Source of the DNA: Micromonospora sp. WMMD1120
GTDB lineage: Bacteria > Actinomycetota > Actinomycetes > Mycobacteriales > Micromonosporaceae
Length of the DNA: 64,000 bases
Reading direction: 5' to 3'
Assembly (NCBI RefSeq): GCF_029626235.1
Contig: NZ_JARUBO010000005.1
Span: forward strand, 1,148,501 to 1,212,500
Shown one piece after another: positions 35,300 through 48,119 of this stretch. How positions within the stretch are numbered: position 1 is the first letter of the stretch; every line of letters begins with the position of its first letter. The translations under genes were made by a program, and so were the position numbers. The notes beneath the pieces were generated by a model. The model was not told where the DNA came from and ran no database searches. It was given only the letters and a program-made list of their open reading frames with translations.

Positions 35300-36478
35300 T
35301 TGAGCCCCATCCGCTCCGCGACGATCGCGGCGCTCGCATCGGCCGTAGTGGCCACCACCCTCACCGGCTGCCAGTTCGGCGCAGCGGAGCAGGACACGAG
35401 TCCGATCGTGATCGGCGCCGATCTCGAGCTATCCGGCGCCGCGGCCTCGATCGGCCAGACATACCAGCGGGCACTGAAACTCAAGGTCGATCAGTTGAAC
35501 GCCTCCGGGGCACTGAACGGCCGGAAGATCGATTTGGACGTGAAGGACAACCGTTCCGACGCCGCCGAGTCGCTTCGCAACATCGTCGACTTCAGCAGTA
35601 ATCCGCGGGTCAGCGCCATCATCATGGGCGGCTGCAACGAATGCGCGGTCGGCGCGGTGGGAACGATCAACGAGAAGCGGATTCCCACCATTGCGCTCGC
35701 CTCTTCCGGCGCGATCGCGGCCCCGGTCGCCGATCGGCGGTACGTGTTCAAGCTGGGCCCCAACGCCGCGGACAGCGCCGCCGCACTGACCACGGAACTG
35801 CGCCGCAACAACATTCGCAAGGTCGGAATGCTCGTCAGCGACAACGACTACGGCCGGGAGGGCTCGGCAGCGCTCAAGAGCGAACTGGACAAGGCCCGGA
35901 TCTCGCTCCGCGAGCAGCGGGCCAAAATCACCGACACCGACGTCAGCCAGCAGGTCCGGCAGCTCACCACCGGCAAGCCGGACGCGCTGGTCTTCTGGAC
36001 CCCGCCGGAGCAGGCGACGCTCGCCGCGACCAGCGCCCAGCAGGCCAGCTTCCGTGGGTCGCTCTACTTCGACGCTGGAGCGGCCGGTGACCTCTTCCTC
36101 GGCGCGGCGGCCAAGGCCACCGAGCGGGCAACGCTGATCTTCACCCAGACCATGGTGATCGACGACGTGATCGCGACCACGCCGGCCAAGGCGGCGCGAC
36201 GGCAGTGGTTCCAGGACTACACGGCACGCTTCGGTGACTACAACGGAGCCTCGTCGTTCGCCGCGGACGCCGTCCAGCTCATCGCCGACGCGGAGCTGCG
36301 GGCCGGCGGCGAGGCCGGCAAGGTCGACCGCGACGGCATCCGGAACGTCCTCGAGACGTCGCAGATGGACGGCCTCTCCGGTCCGATCCGCATGACGCCG
36401 GACAACCACAGCGGCCTGATGCCCCAGGCCCTCACCACGCTCGTCGCGCGCAATGGCCGGTGGCGGTTGGCGGGGTAA
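35300..36478 (+). CDS. ABC transporter solute-binding lipoprotein, Leu/Ile/Val-type (Peripla_BP_6)
   Basis: 392 aa. TTG start with GGAGG 6 nt upstream. The signal peptide ends in a lipobox TLTGC (lipidated Cys about residue 24). The mature part has IVIGADLELSGAAASIGQTY, ASSGAIAAPVADRRYVFKLG and NDYGREGSAALKSEL, typical of type I periplasmic-binding proteins that bind amino acids, amides or urea. There is no permease or ATPase next to it, so it may be a receptor rather than part of an importer. It is divergent from the conservon kinase. Confidence 0.85.
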   Translation: MSPIRSATIAALASAVVATTLTGCQFGAAEQDTSPIVIGADLELSGAAASIGQTYQRALKLKVDQLNASGALNGRKIDLDVKDNRSDAAESLRNIVDFSSNPRVSAIIMGGCNECAVGAVGTINEKRIPTIALASSGAIAAPVADRRYVFKLGPNAADSAAALTTELRRNNIRKVGMLVSDNDYGREGSAALKSELDKARISLREQRAKITDTDVSQQVRQLTTGKPDALVFWTPPEQATLAATSAQQASFRGSLYFDAGAAGDLFLGAAAKATERATLIFTQTMVIDDVIATTPAKAARRQWFQDYTARFGDYNGASSFAADAVQLIADAELRAGGEAGKVDRDGIRNVLETSQMDGLSGPIRMTPDNHSGLMPQALTTLVARNGRWRLAG

Positions 36479-36621
36479 GGCTCTGGCCTTGTTTCTCCGT
36501 GTCGGGCTTTGTCCGGTGCCGGGTGGGGTGTGGCCGACCGTGCCCGGCTCCGGGCGGTCAGGCTTGATCCCTCCGCCGGGCACGGCCGGCCACACCTGAC
36601 TCGCCTGCGGCATCGAACAAA

Positions 36622-36651
36622 AAGGCCGGCCTCCTGGTGGGGGCCGGCCTT
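36622..36651. terminator. Bidirectional terminator between solute-binding protein and ABC permease
   Basis: AAGGCCGGCC (36622-36631) pairs with GGCCGGCCTT (36642-36651) around a 10-nt loop, preceded by A's and followed by T's. It serves the convergent genes ending at 36478 and 36684. The 205-bp gap holds nothing else recognisable. Confidence 0.8.
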
Positions 36652-36683
36652 CTGCTTACCTTGGTGGTTCTCGTTTTTGGTGG

Positions 36684-37541
36684 TCAGCGGCTGCTGGTGG
36701 TTTCGCGGACCCAGGGCAGGGCCAGGCGTTCGATCAGCAGGAGCGCCGTGTAGAGCAGGATGCTCACCAACGCCACCAGCATGATCGCCGCCCAGGCGGT
36801 GGGCGTGTCGCCGACGCCGGCGTACTGCGTGATGACGTACCCCAGGCCGCTCTCGCCGGCCTGGAACTCACCGATCACCGCGCCGATCGCGGCGAGCGGC
36901 ATCGCCACCTTGAGGCCGACGAAGATCTGCGGCAGCGCGGCCGGGAAGCGCACCTTGCGGAACGCCTGCCAGCGGGACGCGTTCCAGGAGCGCACCAGCT
37001 CGGCCAGGTCGGCCGGCGTGGTGGTCAGCCCGGTCGCGGTGGAGAGCACGATCGGGAAGAAGCAGAGCAGGAACACCATGGTCAGGATCGGCTTCTGACC
37101 CCAACCGAGCGCCACCACCAGCAGCGGCCCGAGCGTGATCTTCGGTACCGCGTTCACCGCGACCAGCAGCGGTGTGAACATCCGCTCGACGGTGCGGGAG
37201 CTGGCCAGGGACAGTCCGAGCAGGACACCGGCGGCCACCGAGAGCGCGAAGCCGTACAGGATCTCCAGCATCGTGTCCCAGGTGTGCTCCAGCATCTGCG
37301 CGGGCTTGTCGACGAAGGCGGTGAGCACGTCACCGGGCGGCGGCAGGGCCGCGGGGTGGACCAGCTCCAGACGGGCGATCAGCCACCACGCCCCCAGGGC
37401 GACAAGCAGGCCGGCCGTGGGCAGCAGCGCGGCCCCGGCCCCGGCCCGGAGGCCGGCGCCACGACCGGCCCGCCCCGCCTCGCCTCCACCCGCTGATGGC
37501 GCTGGCGCCACCGCCGGATCCGCCGACCGGACGTCGGTCAT
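36684..37541 (-). CDS. ABC transporter permease, SsuC/TauC/NrtB type
   Basis: 285 aa. A Gly/Ala-rich cytoplasmic N-terminus (about 35 residues) then six predicted membrane helices. The loop LAELVRSWNASRWQAFRKVRFPAALPQIFVG (key residues Ala-Leu-Pro-Gln-Ile) holds the EAA-type ATPase-contact motif. It follows the NMT1-like binding protein gene by about 100 bp. Substrate class: nitrate, sulfonate, taurine, bicarbonate or thiamine pyrimidine precursors; it cannot be fixed. Confidence 0.87.
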   Translation of the reverse strand: MTDVRSADPAVAPAPSAGGGEAGRAGRGAGLRAGAGAALLPTAGLLVALGAWWLIARLELVHPAALPPPGDVLTAFVDKPAQMLEHTWDTMLEILYGFALSVAAGVLLGLSLASSRTVERMFTPLLVAVNAVPKITLGPLLVVALGWGQKPILTMVFLLCFFPIVLSTATGLTTTPADLAELVRSWNASRWQAFRKVRFPAALPQIFVGLKVAMPLAAIGAVIGEFQAGESGLGYVITQYAGVGDTPTAWAAIMLVALVSILLYTALLLIERLALPWVRETTSSR

Positions 37542-37644
37542 CTCTCCTCCTCCGAAATCCCACGGCCCGCCGGGGAGCCGACGAGCGCCGGGGGTACGCC
37601 CCGCCGGAGACGGCGGGACGTACCCCCGGTTGGCGACCCGACGA

Positions 37645-38676
37645 TCAGGCCTTCGGCGCGAGGCCGAAGTCGATGATCTGCTCGGGGGTGATGTTCTGCT
37701 TCAGCGCGCCGGCGCCCTGCAGGATGGCGATGCTCTTGGCGACCCGGCCGCTGTCCAGGGTGCCGATCGCGGTGCCGGTGTTGCCGGAACGGACGTACGC
37801 GGCCATCAGCTCCAGCTCGGCGGCGGCGGCGACCGGGTTGGAGGCGTCCACGTTCTTCTTCAGGATCTCGCCGGCCTCCTTGGCGTTGGCCAGGCTGTAC
37901 TCCAGGCCCTTGAGCAGCGCCGCGGTGAACCGCTTCACCATCTCGGGCTTCTCCTTGGCGATCTTGGAGGAGGTGATCAGCACGTTGCCGTAGAGGTCCT
38001 GCATCACGTTGCTGTACGGCAGCATGACGGCCTTCTTCTTGGCCACCGCCTCGATGGTCGGCTGACCGACGACGAACTGGCCGATGCCGTCCACGGAGCC
38101 GGAGCCGAGCATGCCGATCAGGCCCTGCGCCTCACCGTTGACCCAGGTGACCTTGTTCACGTCCACGCCGGCGAGCCGGGCGTACGTCGGGAAGAGGTTG
38201 CGGACCACGGAGCCGGGGGTGTCGGCGAGCTTCTTGCCCTCCAGGTCCTTCGGCGACGCGATGTTCTTGCCCTCGACGGAGGCGATGCCCGCCATGGTGC
38301 GCTGCTGGATCGCCGCCACCACGGTGAAGTCCTTGGCCTGGCCGTTGCCGACCTGGAGCAGACCGCCGGTGAGGTCGATCGGGCCGAAGTCGGCCTGGCC
38401 ACCGACGACGGTCTGGATCACGCCGCCGGTGCCCTGACCGGCCTTGATCTCGACGTCGAAGCCGGCGTCCTTGAAGAAGCCCTTCTCCTTCGCGACCCAC
38501 GCGTAGGAGTCGCGCCCGAACTGGCCGAACGAGGTCAGGTAGGTCACCTTCTCCAGGGCCTTGCCGTCGCCGCCCTTGGCGTCGTCGGCCGAATCCGACC
38601 CGCTGCTGCAGGCGGAGACAAGGGCGAGGGCGGTGGCCAGCGCGGCCGTGGCGACCGTACGGGTCAGCCTTCTCAT
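37645..38676 (-). CDS. ABC transporter substrate-binding lipoprotein, NMT1/THI5-like
   Basis: 343 aa. Signal peptide with lipobox LVSAC (Cys about residue 22). The mature domain has KVTYLTSFGQFGRDSYAWVA and KEKGFFKDAGFDVEIKAGQG followed by GGVIQTVVGGQADFG, the SsuA/NMT1 type II binding fold. The ATG at 38676 (MRRLTRTVATAAL) starts the signal peptide; the open frame continues upstream to 38715. First gene of the SBP-permease pair, divergent from the ATPase gene. Confidence 0.88.
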   Translation of the reverse strand: MRRLTRTVATAALATALALVSACSSGSDSADDAKGGDGKALEKVTYLTSFGQFGRDSYAWVAKEKGFFKDAGFDVEIKAGQGTGGVIQTVVGGQADFGPIDLTGGLLQVGNGQAKDFTVVAAIQQRTMAGIASVEGKNIASPKDLEGKKLADTPGSVVRNLFPTYARLAGVDVNKVTWVNGEAQGLIGMLGSGSVDGIGQFVVGQPTIEAVAKKKAVMLPYSNVMQDLYGNVLITSSKIAKEKPEMVKRFTAALLKGLEYSLANAKEAGEILKKNVDASNPVAAAAELELMAAYVRSGNTGTAIGTLDSGRVAKSIAILQGAGALKQNITPEQIIDFGLAPKA

Positions 38677-38945
38677 CAGTGCACCATGTCCTTTCCGACC
38701 GGGGCCGGGAGCCACCGGAGGGGGTTGTCGTGACGGGCCGGCGGAAGGGGTGGAAGCCGGACGCCGCCGTCGTGGGGGGACTCTTCGCGGGCACAGCGTA
38801 CGAGAACCCCACAGTTGCGACGCCAGTCGTACCGGGTTGCGTTACGGAAACAACCTGACGACCACCCCGGACGGTGCGACAGGGCGACAAGCCGGCTAGC
38901 CTTTCCCGGATTCCTGACCAACCACTCAGCGGAGGTACGCCGGAG

Positions 38946-39731
38946 ATGATCCGACTGTCCGGGGTGTCCCGTACCTTCGAGGGCCGATCCGGCCGGGTGG
39001 AGGCGCTGCGCGGCATCGACCTCGACGTCGCCGACGGGGAGTTCGTCGCCGTGCTCGGCCGCTCCGGCTGCGGCAAGTCCACTCTGCTGCGACTGATCGC
39101 CGGGCTGCTCCCGCTGAGCGCGGGCGAGATCACCGTCGCCGGCACGCCGATCACCCGCCCCCGTCAGGACATCGCGATGCTGTTCCAGAAGCCGGCACTG
39201 CTGCCCTGGCGCACCGTTCTGGACAACGTTCTCCTGCCGGTGGAGATCTTCGGCTGGAGCCGCGCCAAGCATCGGGAGCGGGCCCGGCAACTGCTCGACG
39301 TCGCGGGCCTGGCCGGCTTCGAGAAGCGGCTGCCGCACGAGCTCTCCGGCGGCATGCAGCAGCGGGTGTCGCTGTGCCGGTCGCTGATCGGCGAGCCCCG
39401 GGTGATGCTGATGGACGAGCCGTTCTCCGCGCTGGACGCGCTCACCCGCGAGGAGCTCTCCGGCGAACTCCAGCGGGTGCACATGGAGAACAAGTCGACG
39501 ATCGTCTTCGTCACCCACTCGATCGACGAGGCGGTGCTGCTCGCCGACCGGGTGGTCGTGCTGAGCCCGCGTCCGGGCCGGATCCGCAAGGTCGTCGACG
39601 TCGACATCCCCCGACCCCGCACCCTGGGCCGCAACGCGCACCTGGCCGACGTCGCCCGGGTCAGCGCGGATCTGCACGAGCTGCTGATGGAACGCGAGCA
39701 GCCGGCCCCGGCCGGCGCGGAAGGACACTGA
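38946..39731 (+). CDS. ABC transporter ATP-binding protein, SsuB/TauB type
   Basis: 261 aa. Walker A GRSGCGKSTLLRL, Q-loop LFQKPALLPWRTV, signature LSGGMQQRVSLC, Walker B VMLMDEPFSALD and switch His VTHSIDEAVLL are all intact. The ATG at 38946 (MIRLSGVSRTFEG) fits the family. It completes the importer encoded across the 269-bp divergent gap, and is followed 2 bp later by the LLM oxidoreductase gene. Confidence 0.92.
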   Translation: MIRLSGVSRTFEGRSGRVEALRGIDLDVADGEFVAVLGRSGCGKSTLLRLIAGLLPLSAGEITVAGTPITRPRQDIAMLFQKPALLPWRTVLDNVLLPVEIFGWSRAKHRERARQLLDVAGLAGFEKRLPHELSGGMQQRVSLCRSLIGEPRVMLMDEPFSALDALTREELSGELQRVHMENKSTIVFVTHSIDEAVLLADRVVVLSPRPGRIRKVVDVDIPRPRTLGRNAHLADVARVSADLHELLMEREQPAPAGAEGH

Positions 39732-39733
39732 CC

Positions 39734-40684
39734 ATGCGGGTGTCGGTCTTCACCGAGCCGCACCGTGGCGCCAGCTACGACGACCAGCTCCGGTTCGCGC
39801 GACTGGTCGAGGCCTGCGGCTACGAGGGCTTTCTCCGTGCCGACCACTACCAGTCGATGGGCGCCGACCCGGGACTGCCCGGCCCGACGGACGCCTGGCT
39901 GACCCTCGCCGCGCTGGCCCGGGAGACCGAGCGGATCCGGCTCGGCACCCTGGTGACGTCTGCCACGTTCCGGCTGCCCGGCCCGCTCGCGGTGATGGTG
40001 GCGCAGGTCGACCAGATGAGCGGCGGCCGGATCGACCTGGGCATCGGCGCCGGCTGGTACGAGCGCGAGCACACCTCGTACGGCATCCCGTTCCCGGCGG
40101 TCGGCGAGCGCTTCGACAGGCTGGCCGAGCAACTTGAGGTGATCACCGGGCTGTGGCGGACCCCGCCGGGCGGGACCTACTCCTTCACCGGCGACCACTA
40201 CCGCCTGGTGGACGCGCCCGCACTGCCCAAGCCGGTGCAGGTGCCCGGCCCACCGATCATCGTGGGCGGGCGGGGCCCCAAGCGGACGCCCGAGCTGGCC
40301 GCCCGGTACGCCGACGAGTTCAACATGCCGTTCAAGTCCGTGGCGGTCACCGCCGGTGCGTTCGACCGGGTTGGTGAGGCGTGCGAGCGCACCGGACGGG
40401 CGGAGTCCGGGCGGGCTCCGCTGGTGCTGTCCGCCGGGATCGTGGTGGCCATCGGTCGCACCGACGCGGAGGCCCAGCGGCGGGCCGCGCCACTGCACGA
40501 GAAGAGCGCGCTGCCGCCGGAGGACCCGGTGGTCGGCTCCCCGGCCCAGCTCGTGGAGCGGATCGGGGAGTTCGCCGCGATCGGCGCCACCCGCGTGCAC
40601 CTCCGTCTGATCGACTTCGCCGACCTCGACCACCTCGAGCTGATCGCCGCCGAGGTGCTGCCCCAACTGGACGGAGAACGATGA
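39734..40684 (+). CDS. LLM-class (luciferase-like) F420- or flavin-dependent oxidoreductase
   Basis: 316 aa TIM-barrel. FTEPHRGASYDDQLRFARLVE, LGTLVTSATFRLPGPLAV, then GRIDLGIGAGWYEREH and IIVGGRGPKRTPELAARY are LLM-family motifs. Actinobacterial members usually use F420; FMN-dependent SsuD-like monooxygenases share the fold. It sits directly after the ABC ATPase, so it probably acts on the imported compound. ATGA overlap with the cupin gene. Confidence 0.86.
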   Translation: MRVSVFTEPHRGASYDDQLRFARLVEACGYEGFLRADHYQSMGADPGLPGPTDAWLTLAALARETERIRLGTLVTSATFRLPGPLAVMVAQVDQMSGGRIDLGIGAGWYEREHTSYGIPFPAVGERFDRLAEQLEVITGLWRTPPGGTYSFTGDHYRLVDAPALPKPVQVPGPPIIVGGRGPKRTPELAARYADEFNMPFKSVAVTAGAFDRVGEACERTGRAESGRAPLVLSAGIVVAIGRTDAEAQRRAAPLHEKSALPPEDPVVGSPAQLVERIGEFAAIGATRVHLRLIDFADLDHLELIAAEVLPQLDGER

Positions 40685-40989
40685 CCGACGTGATCGAGGG
40701 AACCGAACTCGGGCCGGTGGGCCAGGAGATCGTGTACGAGAACGACAGGGTCCGGGTCTGGCACATCCGCCTGGAGCCGGGCGAGCGGCAGCCGCTGCAC
40801 CGGCACGACCACCCGTACCTGGTGGTGGCGATCCAGGGCGCGAAGAACGTCGTGCAGACCGTGGACGGCACCCGGATCGACGCCGACGAGCCCACCGGCG
40901 GGGTGGTCTACCGGGACCCGGGTGCGGTGCACATGCTGACCAATGTCGGAGATACGACTTATCTCGCCCGGCTGGTCGAGCTGAAGTAG
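40681..40989 (+). CDS. Small cupin-domain protein
   Basis: 102 aa single-domain cupin. GERQPLHRHDHPYLVVAIQG carries cupin motif 1 with its metal-binding His residues, and DPGAVHMLTNVG is motif 2. Translationally coupled to the LLM oxidoreductase; probably a metal-dependent enzyme acting in the same catabolic step or a sensor of it. Confidence 0.82.
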   Translation: MTDVIEGTELGPVGQEIVYENDRVRVWHIRLEPGERQPLHRHDHPYLVVAIQGAKNVVQTVDGTRIDADEPTGGVVYRDPGAVHMLTNVGDTTYLARLVELK

Positions 40990-40998
40990 CCCACCGGT

Positions 40999-41032
40999 CG
41001 CCACCGGCGTGCCGCGCGGCGTGCCGGTGGCG
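40999..41032 (+). terminator. Hairpin terminator after the cupin gene
   Basis: CGCCACCGGC (40999-41008) pairs with GCCGGTGGCG (41023-41032) around a 14-nt GC-rich loop, 10 bp after the cupin stop. It ends the ATPase-LLM-cupin transcript just before the next gene. Confidence 0.65.
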
Positions 41033-41064
41033 ATCGGGTGTACCAGGTGCGTAACGTGCCGGAC

Positions 41065-43983
41065 ATGGCCTATCGGACCTGGGGCAGACTGCTGCTCACG
41101 GCGCTCGGGGTGAGTGTGCTGGCCGGGGCCGGCCAGCTCGGCGTCGCGTACGGCTTCGGCATCGTCCGGCTGACCGGCGCCTTCACCGGGACGACGGTCA
41201 ACCAGTGGCCGGCCCAGCTCGTCTGGGTGGGCTGGTTCGCCGGCAACGCCGCCGTCGCCGGCGCCGTCCTGACCGGACGCCTCGCCCGCCGGGACGCCCC
41301 GGCTCCCAGCACCGGTCGGCACCTGGCGATCGGTGCCGCGGCGGCGCTCGGCGCCACCGTCATCGCCCCGCTGTGCATGCAGCCCGCCCGCGCCGCGGAG
41401 CTGATCTCCGTCGACCCGGTCTGGGCGGTCGGCATCTGCGCCATGGTCGGCGCGGTGATCGGGGCGGGCGCGGCGATCGCCGTCCTGCTCCGTCCCGAGT
41501 TGGGCTGGAACATGGCGGCGGTGGCGGGGGCGGTCTGGCTGCTGGCGCTGCTCTCCGTCCTGCCGTCGCTGGGCACGACCGGCCCGCTGCCGACCGTCCG
41601 GCTCGGCGTGTTGGAGCCGAGCGGGCTCGACGACGACGTCGCACAGCGGTTGGCTCTGCTCCTGCTGCCCACCGTCGCCCTGCTGGCCGGGGCGGCGACC
41701 GCCGGGTTCGCCCGTTGGCGGGGCGAGACACCGCTGGTCAGCGGGGCCACCGGTGTCGCCGGCCCGGTGCTGGTGGCCTTCGCCTACCTCACCGCCGGCC
41801 CGGGTGACGGGATCGACCGTTACCAGGCCACCCCGTACTACGGCTCCCTGATCGCGATCGTCGCCGGAGCGCTCGGCGCGGCCGCCGCCGCGCTGCTGCG
41901 CTGGCCGCTCGTCGCCCGCACCGCGGACCCGAAGGCTATCGAGCCCACCGCCATTCTGAGGCCGCTGCCCGCCGGTCCGGCCCGGCCCGGCGCCTCCGAC
42001 GATGGGGACGACGACGCGCAGCCGGGCAACGCCGAGCTGGCCACCCGGGCCGAGCCGGGGGGCGTCGTTCCCGCCCCGTGGGGCGAGCGTGCGGGCGTAC
42101 GCACCGTCCCGGCCCACTGGGACTGGCCAACCACCGGCACCGGCGGCGAGCAGGGCGTCACCGCTGCGGCCCCGGCGACGCCGGCCGCGTGGTTGACCGC
42201 TCCGACGGGTGAGTTCACCGCCGCGGCGCGGACCTCGTCGGCGAGCCGGGACGAGGACGTCAGCTCGGTCGACACCGCCCTGACCGGGGCCACGGCAGGG
42301 CCCGCCGACGCCACCGCGGGACGTACCGACGCCGAAGCGGCGACGGCCGACCCCGGGGCCGACGAGCCGACCGGGAGCGTGGCCGGCACGAGCGGCAGGC
42401 GTACCTCCCGCAGGAGCGCCACGGCCACGGCCGCGACCGGCACGGCGACGCCGACCCCGGACAACCCCGGCTCGGACCGTAACGACGCGGTCGGGTCCAG
42501 CGCGGCAGCGACCACCGGAGCCGTCGACACGCCACCGCCTGTCGCACCACGCCGGACCCGCAGGCCGAAGGCCGAGCCGGAGGCCACCGGCTCCGCCCCG
42601 GCCACCGAGCCGCCCGCGTCCGCGCTTGACCAGGGGACGACCGCCGACACGACGACCAGCGACGCGACACCCACCGGCCGCACGCGGAAGGCGTCCCGAC
42701 CCGGGAAGGCAGCCCCCGAGCCGGCCGACGACAGGGCCGCGCCCAGCCCGGACGGCACGGGTACGGGTGGCGCTTCCGCCGCCACGACGGCAACCGGTCC
42801 CGCCGCGACGACGGCAACCGCTTCCGCCGCGACGACGGTGGCTCGATCGGCCGCGACCGGTTCGAAGCGCACGGCGGCGACCCCGAGCACGAAGCGAGCG
42901 GCGGCGGGCCCGGCAGCCGCCGGGCCCGGCACGACACCTGCGGACCTCAAGCGGGACACCGCCACGACCGACGGGTCGGCGGCGGCAGTCGCGGCGACTC
43001 CCCCACAAGCCCAGGACGATCCGGCAGGCGCGCCCGGCAGCTCCGCCCCCGACGCGGGTACGACGCAACGCGGCCCGGCCGCCGACACCACCACAGCGTC
43101 GTCCGACCCCGTGTCGGCGGCCGACCAGGCATCGTCGACAAGCGAATCCGTGCCGCCCAGCACCGCTACGCGCACCACCGAGGACAGCGTCATCGCCGGG
43201 TTGTTCGGGGTAACCACCGCCAGCGACCCGGACGCCGCCAAATGGACGCCGACGCCGACGGTCCGACCGCACACGTCGGGGTGGACCGTGCCGCCGCAGC
43301 CCTCCCAGCCGGAGACACCGGACGAGCCGGCCGGGCACCTGCCGCGACCTCGGCACCGGGCGCCGCTGCCCGACCTGAGTCAGGCCGGCACCTGGAACGC
43401 GTTCGACACCTCTCGCCGCGGACGTCGGGACGCCCAGGACAGCGCCCCGGCATCGACCGGGGATACCGGCCCCGAGCGGCAGACGGCGTCCCCGGGCACG
43501 GCGAACACGTCCACCGCCGGCAACCACGACGACAGCGCCACCGCCACCAGCGGCAGCGCCACCAGCACCGGCGCCGGCACCACGACTGGCGGCAACGGCA
43601 GCGCCGGCAACGCCACCGGCGCCGGCGCTGGTAATGCCGGCAGCAGCGGCAGCACCGCCACCAGCACCACCAGTAACGGCACCGGTAGCGGCGCCAGCAG
43701 CGGCGGTCCGGCGAGCACCGACGCGACACCGGCCGGGTCGACGGACGCCGTGGCAGCACAGCCCTCTCGGCGCGGCCGGCTCGGCGGGCTGTTCCGCCGC
43801 AACCGGGGCCGGGCGGACGAGGCGAGCGCCCCGACGTCGGACGAGAGCGAGCCGCTGGCCACCCAGGACGAGGAGTTCGTCGACTGGGTCGCCGGTCTGA
43901 GCAAGCCGGTGTCGGACAACGAGCCCGAGCAGGGCAACGGCCGGCGCTCGCTGCGCTCCTCCGGTCGACACCACCGCGACTGA
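41065..43983 (+). CDS. Polytopic membrane protein with very long Ala/Thr/Pro-rich tail
   Basis: 972 aa from ATG 41065. About eight hydrophobic helices fill residues 1-300 (for example LLLTALGVSVLAGAGQLGVA and LIAIVAGALGAAAAALL). Residues about 300-900 are low-complexity Ala/Thr/Pro/Gly/Ser with few aromatics, predicted disordered. A more conserved-looking charged end contains RRGRLGGLFRRNRGRADEA and DEEFVDWVAGLSKP. I recognise no family. A 24-bp tandem repeat lies at 42778-42849 and degenerate GGC/ACC repeats around 43540-43700. Transcribed alone, ending at hairpin repeat copy B. Confidence 0.75.
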   Translation: MAYRTWGRLLLTALGVSVLAGAGQLGVAYGFGIVRLTGAFTGTTVNQWPAQLVWVGWFAGNAAVAGAVLTGRLARRDAPAPSTGRHLAIGAAAALGATVIAPLCMQPARAAELISVDPVWAVGICAMVGAVIGAGAAIAVLLRPELGWNMAAVAGAVWLLALLSVLPSLGTTGPLPTVRLGVLEPSGLDDDVAQRLALLLLPTVALLAGAATAGFARWRGETPLVSGATGVAGPVLVAFAYLTAGPGDGIDRYQATPYYGSLIAIVAGALGAAAAALLRWPLVARTADPKAIEPTAILRPLPAGPARPGASDDGDDDAQPGNAELATRAEPGGVVPAPWGERAGVRTVPAHWDWPTTGTGGEQGVTAAAPATPAAWLTAPTGEFTAAARTSSASRDEDVSSVDTALTGATAGPADATAGRTDAEAATADPGADEPTGSVAGTSGRRTSRRSATATAATGTATPTPDNPGSDRNDAVGSSAAATTGAVDTPPPVAPRRTRRPKAEPEATGSAPATEPPASALDQGTTADTTTSDATPTGRTRKASRPGKAAPEPADDRAAPSPDGTGTGGASAATTATGPAATTATASAATTVARSAATGSKRTAATPSTKRAAAGPAAAGPGTTPADLKRDTATTDGSAAAVAATPPQAQDDPAGAPGSSAPDAGTTQRGPAADTTTASSDPVSAADQASSTSESVPPSTATRTTEDSVIAGLFGVTTASDPDAAKWTPTPTVRPHTSGWTVPPQPSQPETPDEPAGHLPRPRHRAPLPDLSQAGTWNAFDTSRRGRRDAQDSAPASTGDTGPERQTASPGTANTSTAGNHDDSATATSGSATSTGAGTTTGGNGSAGNATGAGAGNAGSSGSTATSTTSNGTGSGASSGGPASTDATPAGSTDAVAAQPSRRGRLGGLFRRNRGRADEASAPTSDESEPLATQDEEFVDWVAGLSKPVSDNEPEQGNGRRSLRSSGRHHRD
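42778..42849 (+). repeat. Three tandem 24-bp units inside the membrane-protein tail
   Basis: Units start at 42778, 42802 and 42826, each beginning GCCGCNACGACGG and encoding an 8-residue Ala/Thr-rich block (AATTATGP, AATTATAS, AATTVARS). It is in frame, so unit-number changes would only lengthen or shorten the disordered tail. Confidence 0.7.
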
Positions 43984-44043
43984 CGGACGGCGGCACCCGC
44001 GACCCACGCGACGACCCGCGCCGTCACATCTGCCGGCCGCAGC

Positions 44044-44122
44044 TTGACCGACTCGGGTTCAAGGAAACCGGGCCATTCCACCGGCCCGGAAGCCCCGACT
44101 TCAGGAAACTCGAGTCGATCAA
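44044..44122. repeat. Dispersed hairpin repeat, copy B
   Basis: The left arm begins TTGACCGACTCGG. The right arm ends CGAGTCGATCAA, and its reverse complement reads TTGATCGACTCGAG, then CTGAAGTCGGGG, closely matching copies A and C. It lies between the convergent membrane-protein and thiC genes, where a bidirectional terminator would be expected. Confidence 0.75.
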
Positions 44123-44139
44123 GCCCACGACACCGCGCG

Positions 44140-48109
<3,970 letters not shown>

Positions 48110-48119
<10 letters not shown>

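Noticed and set aside
38677..38945. Possible TPP riboswitch or GlnR site in front of the NMT1-type ABC importer
   Set aside because: The CTGAGA and CCTGAT...GGGTAATGCC segments are absent. A GTTGC-n6-GAAAC half-site near 38833 has no second half with the right spacing.
42778..43700. CRISPR-like spaced repeats
   Set aside because: The repeats are in-frame tandem 24-mers and triplet-rich coding sequence without unique spacers.
40198..44007. 1,269-codon minus-strand open frame opposite the membrane-protein gene
   Set aside because: Gly/Arg/Ala-rich low-complexity shadow. It also runs across the cupin and LLM genes, which are clearly real.
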